Assembly (NCBI RefSeq): GCF_022201045.2 | Contig: NC_068561.1 | Location: 21,892,501-21,956,500 of the forward strand | Origin: Citrus sinensis | Lineage: Eukaryota; Streptophyta; Magnoliopsida; Sapindales; Rutaceae | Length of the DNA: 64,000 nucleotides | Direction: 5' to 3' | In this document: piece after piece, positions 58,527 through 64,000 of the stretch | How positions within the stretch are numbered: the first letter of the stretch is position 1 | How the letters are laid out: each line of letters starts with the position of its first letter | Notes under the pieces: generated by a model | What the model was told of the DNA's origin: nothing | Database searches by the model: none | The model's input: only the letters and a program-made list of their open reading frames with translations | Program-made: the position numbers and the translations under genes

Positions 58527-58892
58527 CTGTCGGAAGAATGCAAAGCTAAATTAAAAAGCTGGAGTAAAAAGGAATTTGGTGGCAGGGAAGCTATGTTGAA
58601 GCTGCTCATGCAACAACCACGGGAAGTAAAGCAAAAGGGTGGCCAGTGTGAAGAACCAAATGAGATTAGGCAACTGGAGATGCAGATTGACAGCATTCTT
58701 CAGGATGAGGAGATTTTTCGGAGACAAAGATCAAGAATCGCTTGGCTTAAAGAAGGAGACAGGAACACAAAGTTTTTCCATGCTCCAGCATCAGCCAGAA
58801 AGAGGAAAGACGAGATCAAAGCTTACAAACTCAGTCCAAAATCCTACAATCGAGTGCAAGAGTTTTTCAATCTCTTATTCTCTTTAAAATAG
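58527..58892 (+). pseudogene. LINE (L1-type non-LTR retrotransposon) fragment
   Basis: One frame reads LSEECKAKLKSWSKKEFG, then DSILQDEEIFRRQRSRIAWL, KEGDRNTKFFHA and ARKRKDEIK. This is the conserved linker between endonuclease and reverse transcriptase in plant L1 ORF2 proteins. Similarity stops near 58830 and the frame ends at 58892. Neither the endonuclease core nor the reverse transcriptase (YxDD) is present, so it is a dead internal fragment. Confidence 0.85.
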
Positions 58893-59093
58893 TTGTCAGT
58901 TAAATCAACATAGGATCAACAGTATCAATCTTTCTTCTTCAATTAAGACACGAAACAATGTCCTATACCCAAAAAGAAAAAAAAAGAAACAAAGGAACTA
59001 AATGAATGTTCGCTAATGGTATCAAAAACAAGTTTGGCCTCTTCGATTTGGTGAGCACCTCTATATTTTTCAGCACAATTTGGGCTTGCCTTC

Positions 59094-62000
59094 TCAATTG
59101 ACTGCAACCTCAGCAGATAGGTAATTGGGATGAATGGCTTCCTGAGTTGAAACTTTGGCTTCTGAGAGCTTTAGCACTTGCACAGCTTCCTCCACTTTTA
59201 CAGCCAATGACTCTGGTGATTCCAATAACAGCAGCAGTTCCGAGTTGTCCATCTCTAGTAGCATTCCCGTAATTTTGGCAACAAGATCAGGCTGCACAAT
59301 TAACATAAATATTTGAATACATGTTACAACACCTTGTCGAATGTCGAATACGGCTTACAAATTTAATTGAAACCATACAACATTATTTACCTTGTGTTTC
59401 TCGACAAGAGGGTACAGACGCTCTCCAAGTATCTGTTTTTGTTGCTCAGGGGAAGGTGCGGCAAGCATACCATTGAGCATATCTGGTTTCCGCGCCATTA
59501 CTCCACCAGAATTAAAAGTACCTAATGAGACTCCAGATCCTTTGTTCAACTCACGTATACGACCATTTGGTACATACTTGCTTTGCCCACCCTTCTGTAA
59601 TCCATGGTTTACGAGAATGTATTAATTAAACACATATACTAATGAATATCAAACTGAAACACCATTAAAGAAACATCATTTATAATTCAACCAAAAAAGA
59701 AAACTCACTCTTAAAACCATGAAATGCGTACATGCATTCTTTATATAACAATAACATGAAACATATATAAGAGATGTAGATGCTACTTAAAGAGTTGCAT
59801 ATAGCAGTGTGTGATAACACAGAGCAAAAGCGAAGGAGATAGGGCAGTGAAAAAAGAAAAAAAAGAAAGTGTGTGAAAGTTAAACAAACAGATATAGTTA
59901 CGAAAGGAAAAATAAACACCTGTTGATTGCTTGAATCTTTTGAAGAAGCTGCAGATTGAGAGGACTGTTGCATATAGTGAGCACCTACTTGTGGAAGCAT
60001 ATTCCCATTCATCCTACCTCTGTTTTGCCTATTGTGTTTTGGGTTCTGTTGAAGAAATTTTTCAGAAGCTCAAAGTAAGTCTTATTATCACCAACTACAG
60101 TCAAATTTTCAAAACAACCAAAATTCCTATTTGTAGCGCGCAATCTATACATTAATTACAGTTGCTTGACAGAGTTGCAGAGCAGAAAATACTTACAACT
60201 GGCAGTGGTGATACGTGAAATGCTGGTCTGGTTGGTGGCACAAAGCCATTGGCCCTCCAACCCGTCCTCAAACCCAAAGGTTGGTACATCAGCCCAGGAC
60301 GTGGTGGTACTTGTGAAACAATACCAGGAGGAGTTGTGTAGTAAAGAGAAGGATATCCACTGGGAATAACATTAGCTGAACTTCCTTCTATTCCAGCCAT
60401 ATGCTGTGCATACTGAAGTTGCAGATGTGCTTGTCTGTCCTCCTTCCTTTGAGCAATAGCCACGTACAATGGCTTGCGGTGTAACATGTAACCTAAGTAT
60501 CAAAACATAAAATACTAATCAAGTCTCCATTCATGCTAATGAAATCTCCCAATCCGTTGAACCTCAAGGTGAGAATTCCAAGCCAATAAATCTTTAGAGA
60601 GGGCATGTGATCTGAATTAAATGCAAAATGAGTAAATGACCCAAAAGTTGAGATTATAATTTGCATGATGACATTACACTCTAACATATCTAATCTAATA
60701 TGCAATTACATATAATAATACTATATGAATATAATTGATGCTATTCGCTAAGTATATAACAATGATATTTGCCTTAATACCTAAGAAGTTCCACTGAAAG
60801 ATGATATTGCAATTTCAATCACCAAGAAGGAAAAAGAAAAGCTGTTCTTCCCTTCTTCTACCTCAAGAACGAAATTAATATAATTACTAATCAATATAAT
60901 CTGTGGCATCATGAAACGAAGTTGAATATCAAGATCGCTATAGACAATTAGTGCAGGAGAGCATGTCATTTTTCTCAGGGTGCAGTAAAAGTAAATTCAT
61001 CTTTCTGCACACGTCAAAAGCTTGTCAACTTACCATGGAAAGTGTTCACAGCTTTACTGGCCTCCTCTGGGCTTGAGAAGCACACAAATCCAAAGCCCTT
61101 ATTTATTCCTTTCTCATCTCGCATCACTTTTGCTGAAGTAATTGTGCCACACTGACTGAAGTGCGCTTTTAGCTCTTCATCGGTAACATCATCATCAATG
61201 TTCTTCACATAAACATTTGATCCCTACAGTGAAACAATAATAAAAGTAATTGTGTATCGATAAATCCAGAAAGAGAAATGAGAAAAGGTATTACCTTGTA
61301 TTTCAAGATTCGCTCTTTGCGTTTCTCCTCAAACTGATGACGTAAAATCTGCTCACGCTCTGCCTTCTTTTGTGCCCTTGCTGCATACAGAACCTTCGAT
61401 CCTAGTCAACAGATACAAAGTGAGACAGTGGAATGAAAAGGAAATTGCTAACACTTGTCAATTTAGCTAAGAAAGATTACGAAATCTACCAATTACTGAT
61501 CCATTCATTGCTTCTAGTGCCCGTCTGGCGTCGTCTGGATTATCAAAATTCACAAAGCCAAAACCTCTTGAGGTCCCATTTTCATCCCTTGCGATAAGCA
61601 GGCTAGCAATTTTCCCAAACTTTGAAAACTTCTCCACCAAATGTTCTTCTGTGACATCTGAATCCAAATTCTTCATGAAAAGGTTTGTATATTTAGCAGC
61701 AGGGCTAGGCAGAACTCGGTCACTCTTTTTAATAAACCTTCCAACATATCTGCACCATAATTAAATTAAGAATTTAGACCTGCATCCTGATATTGTAGAC
61801 ATAATAGTATGAACCTAAAAATAAACTGCACTTACATCCGCTTGTCACCAACAGTGGTGCCATTAAGATTCTCAATAGCGGCATTTGCAGATTCCTCGGT
61901 CTCAAACTGAACAAAGCCATGTCCTTTACTCTTCCCATCCTCAGAGGTGGCAACTTTGCAAGATATTATATTCCCAAAGTTTTGAAACATCTCTTGGAGC

Positions 62001-62877
62001 CTCACATTATCAATCGACTCAATCAAATTCTGTCATAGATTCCCAGATTAAAATCATTAAACAGTGGTAGGTAGCTAGCTCACTCTCAACCAATTACTCT
62101 TTTGTTATTAAGATGAAAAGAGGAAGGTACCTTAACAAACAAATTTGCTACTCCACTTTTCCTAGCATCAGGATCACGGCACGACCATGAAATCCTTAGC
62201 ATTTTGCCATGGAGCTGAGTGTGATTCTTTACCTCAATTGCTCGAATAGCTAGTTAACAAAGAAGGGAGTAAATGTTTCAACTAAAGGAGAAATTAAAGA
62301 AAAATCACCATGAAATTCTTAGCAATTTTTTTGTTTTCTTTTGGTCAATACATAAATCAAAACGCCTCTCAATTTCTTCCCAAGTAAAGAAAAATCTAAT
62401 AGTATCAAAAATACTATCTGTTTCCTTTACAGCGTTGGAAAAAGATAATCACAAGAATCTATCAATTACATTTCCTTTCCTTTTCCCACACTTTTACTAG
62501 CAGCCAAACAACACTAAACAAATAAATAAAATTAATAAATGCGAAAACAAGCATCACTACCAAATACCATATTCAACTAAGAAAGAGGAAATGCAACATG
62601 ATAAATCTGATGATTATAAATGAAATAAAAATGAATAAAGAGGAAATGCTAGTATCGAAAAAATAATTATCGTTATGATACCATCGTGTGGGGAGAGGAA
62701 GTTAACGTAACCGTAACAGGTGGACCTGCCAGTGGTGGAGTCTTTACAGACACGAACGGAAGCAAGGCTCTTGAATTCAGAGAATGCGTCAAAGAGCTCA
62801 CCGTCCGTTACGTCCGGGTGCAGGTCACCTACATAAAGCGAGGCTGGTGTCGTGGCCGTCGGTGGAACCACCGCCAT
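59094..62877 (-). CDS. Poly(A)-binding protein, PAB7-like
   Basis: Ten exons join to 629 aa: 62877-62682, 62249-62131, 62029-61836, 61749-61490, 61401-61295, 61223-61034, 60492-60197, 60045-59920, 59594-59391, 59291-59094. Four RRMs are in order: [54 protein letters not shown] and [18 protein letters not shown] Pro/Gln-rich linker follows (about 370-520), then the C-terminal MLLE domain (about 525-600: [39 protein letters not shown]). The protein binds poly(A) tails and, through MLLE, PAM2-containing partners, controlling translation and mRNA decay. The [12 protein letters not shown]...EFKSL first RRM is closer to Arabidopsis PAB7 than to PAB2/4/8. All domains are intact. Confidence 0.94.
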
Positions 62878-64000
62878 TATCCCTTATCACAACCACAATA
62901 ACGTCCACAATTAAAACAACGGCGTCGTTTTTTATTTCTACTATTATTGTTTCTGAAAGCTCTTGATTGATTGATCGATGGAGTGAAGAGAGAATGGGGG
63001 GGCGTTGGGCGTTGTATGAACTTTGATGTATGCTGTCTACTGTTGAGAGAATTTTTGCATGAACGTAAAGTATTAAATGCGCCAGGGTCACGCGCCTGTT
63101 CTGAGCATTTGAAGCAACTTCCTGGTTTTTACCTGCTTATCCGGTTAACTCCTTTTTCTATATATTAATTATAAAAAATTTCACATTTTTTTAATAAAAA
63201 GTAATAATTATCATATGTTTGGGATAAAAAAATTATTTATCATGAATCAGGATCCTCAAATTCAATGCTTTTTTTCCCTAATATACAAGTTATTTTCTAA
63301 TGTTTCAAGAATAAACATATCGTTATGATTTAAATCGTTATGATGTCTTTTTTCAATTACGCTTGTAGGGAATTATTCTCATGATTGTACATATCTCAAA
63401 AATAGAGACTAACAGAGTAAAAAAAATTTTATATCTCCAAATAAACATAAATATTAAATATTAATGAAAGGTGGTTTGATTATTCATTACTAAAACATTA
63501 TAAGTCTGCATGTAACATTTAAGAAAAATTTTGGTGCTATCAGTTTCTCAATCCTATCAATTATTTTAATTTTTTTATTTGTGTAAAACATAGCAAATCC
63601 AATATTAAATATGCATATTCATAAAATGGATGGGCAGTCCAGTTTTTTTAGTCTAATAAAATTTAAATAGATTGAAATCTTGATAATTTCAAGCTAAATT
63701 TGGCTATATCTACTATAATAAAATTTATTGTTTTGAACTAAAACATCCATGATTTAGATTATATAAATACAATGTTAGATGTTCTTGTTGAAAAGATATT
63801 GTTAGAATTTGAAATGGAATTTACAAATATTATTAACTCAAAATATTTATTATAGATCATTTAAACATTAAAGCTTTTTGTAACGGTGCACCATAGCCAG
63901 TTAGAAACAATATTGTAGAAAAGATACTAGGTATTTGCTCATCTCAATTTGCTTATAGTGTTGTATACGTTGAGATTCTTAATCGAAAAATAAATAAAAT
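62878..64000. other. PABP promoter side and AT-rich right edge
   Basis: 62878 to about 63100 is the 5' flank/leader of the poly(A)-binding protein gene. 63170-64000 is very AT-rich with no frame, RNA gene or element terminus that I can support. Confidence 0.5.

Noticed and set aside
58323-58554. Paired open frames on both strands upstream of the LINE fragment
   Set aside because: No recognisable motif; probably degraded LINE or random sequence.
1-64000. Defence system, gene cluster, CRISPR, integrated virus or organellar insertion
   Set aside because: No viral coat, movement or polymerase genes, no CRISPR-like spaced repeats, no run of biosynthetic genes and no long plastid or mitochondrial sequence were seen; the genes are ordinary plant nuclear genes.

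Overview
The window is nuclear DNA of a flowering plant, almost certainly a eudicot. The genes carry many short GT-AG introns, the intergenic DNA is AT-rich, and the families are plant-specific (FAR1-related, CHUP1-like, DYW-type PPR, UPL-type HECT ligase, group 3 LEA). Citrus or a relative is my guess; nothing here proves it. I saw no bacterial, viral, organellar, CRISPR, rRNA or tRNA gene content. I joined exons by hand; every model below keeps reading frame across its junctions.

Layout. 1-2183 (-): a decayed FAR1-related (FRS) gene with three in-frame stops and two frameshifts. 3847-5258 (-): a CHUP1-like coiled-coil protein. 5.3-10.6 kb: AT-rich spacer with a 115-bp MITE and a 640-bp Helitron whose empty site survives in a neighbouring tandem copy. 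10709-19142 (+): biosynthetic threonine deaminase, nine exons; intron 3 holds a SINE and intron 7 holds a complete gag-only LTR retrotransposon (15786-17800) with a 5-bp target duplication. 21158-22916 (+): GDSL esterase/lipase. 23749-32475 (-): UPL7-type HECT E3 ligase, 14 exons. 33241-35922 (+): intronless PPR-DYW protein resembling EMB175, divergent from UPL7.

39119-42033 (+): GT47 exostosin-family glycosyltransferase. 45165-46917 (+): group 3 LEA protein under a promoter rich in ACGT/ABRE elements; its last 44 codons lie beyond an in-frame TAA. 47-54.8 kb: a long gene-poor stretch with foldback MITEs. 54812-57286 (+): TauE/SafE-family membrane protein with one GC-AG intron. About 58.5-58.9 kb: a LINE fragment. 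59094-62877 (-): poly(A)-binding protein of the PAB7 type. 62.9-64 kb: AT-rich spacer.

The genes belong to separate housekeeping and stress functions and do not form one pathway. Gene order matches, from memory, two different Arabidopsis neighbourhoods: GDSL/UPL7/EMB175/exostosin (At5g038xx and its At3g531xx duplicate) and TauE/LEA/PAB7 (At2g3663x-3666x), so a block junction probably lies near 42-45 kb. I found no new defence or metabolic system. The most informative observations are the mobile-element insertions with readable target sites and several departures from expected coding sequence: the LEA stop, the PPR-DYW HxE change and the FRS decay.
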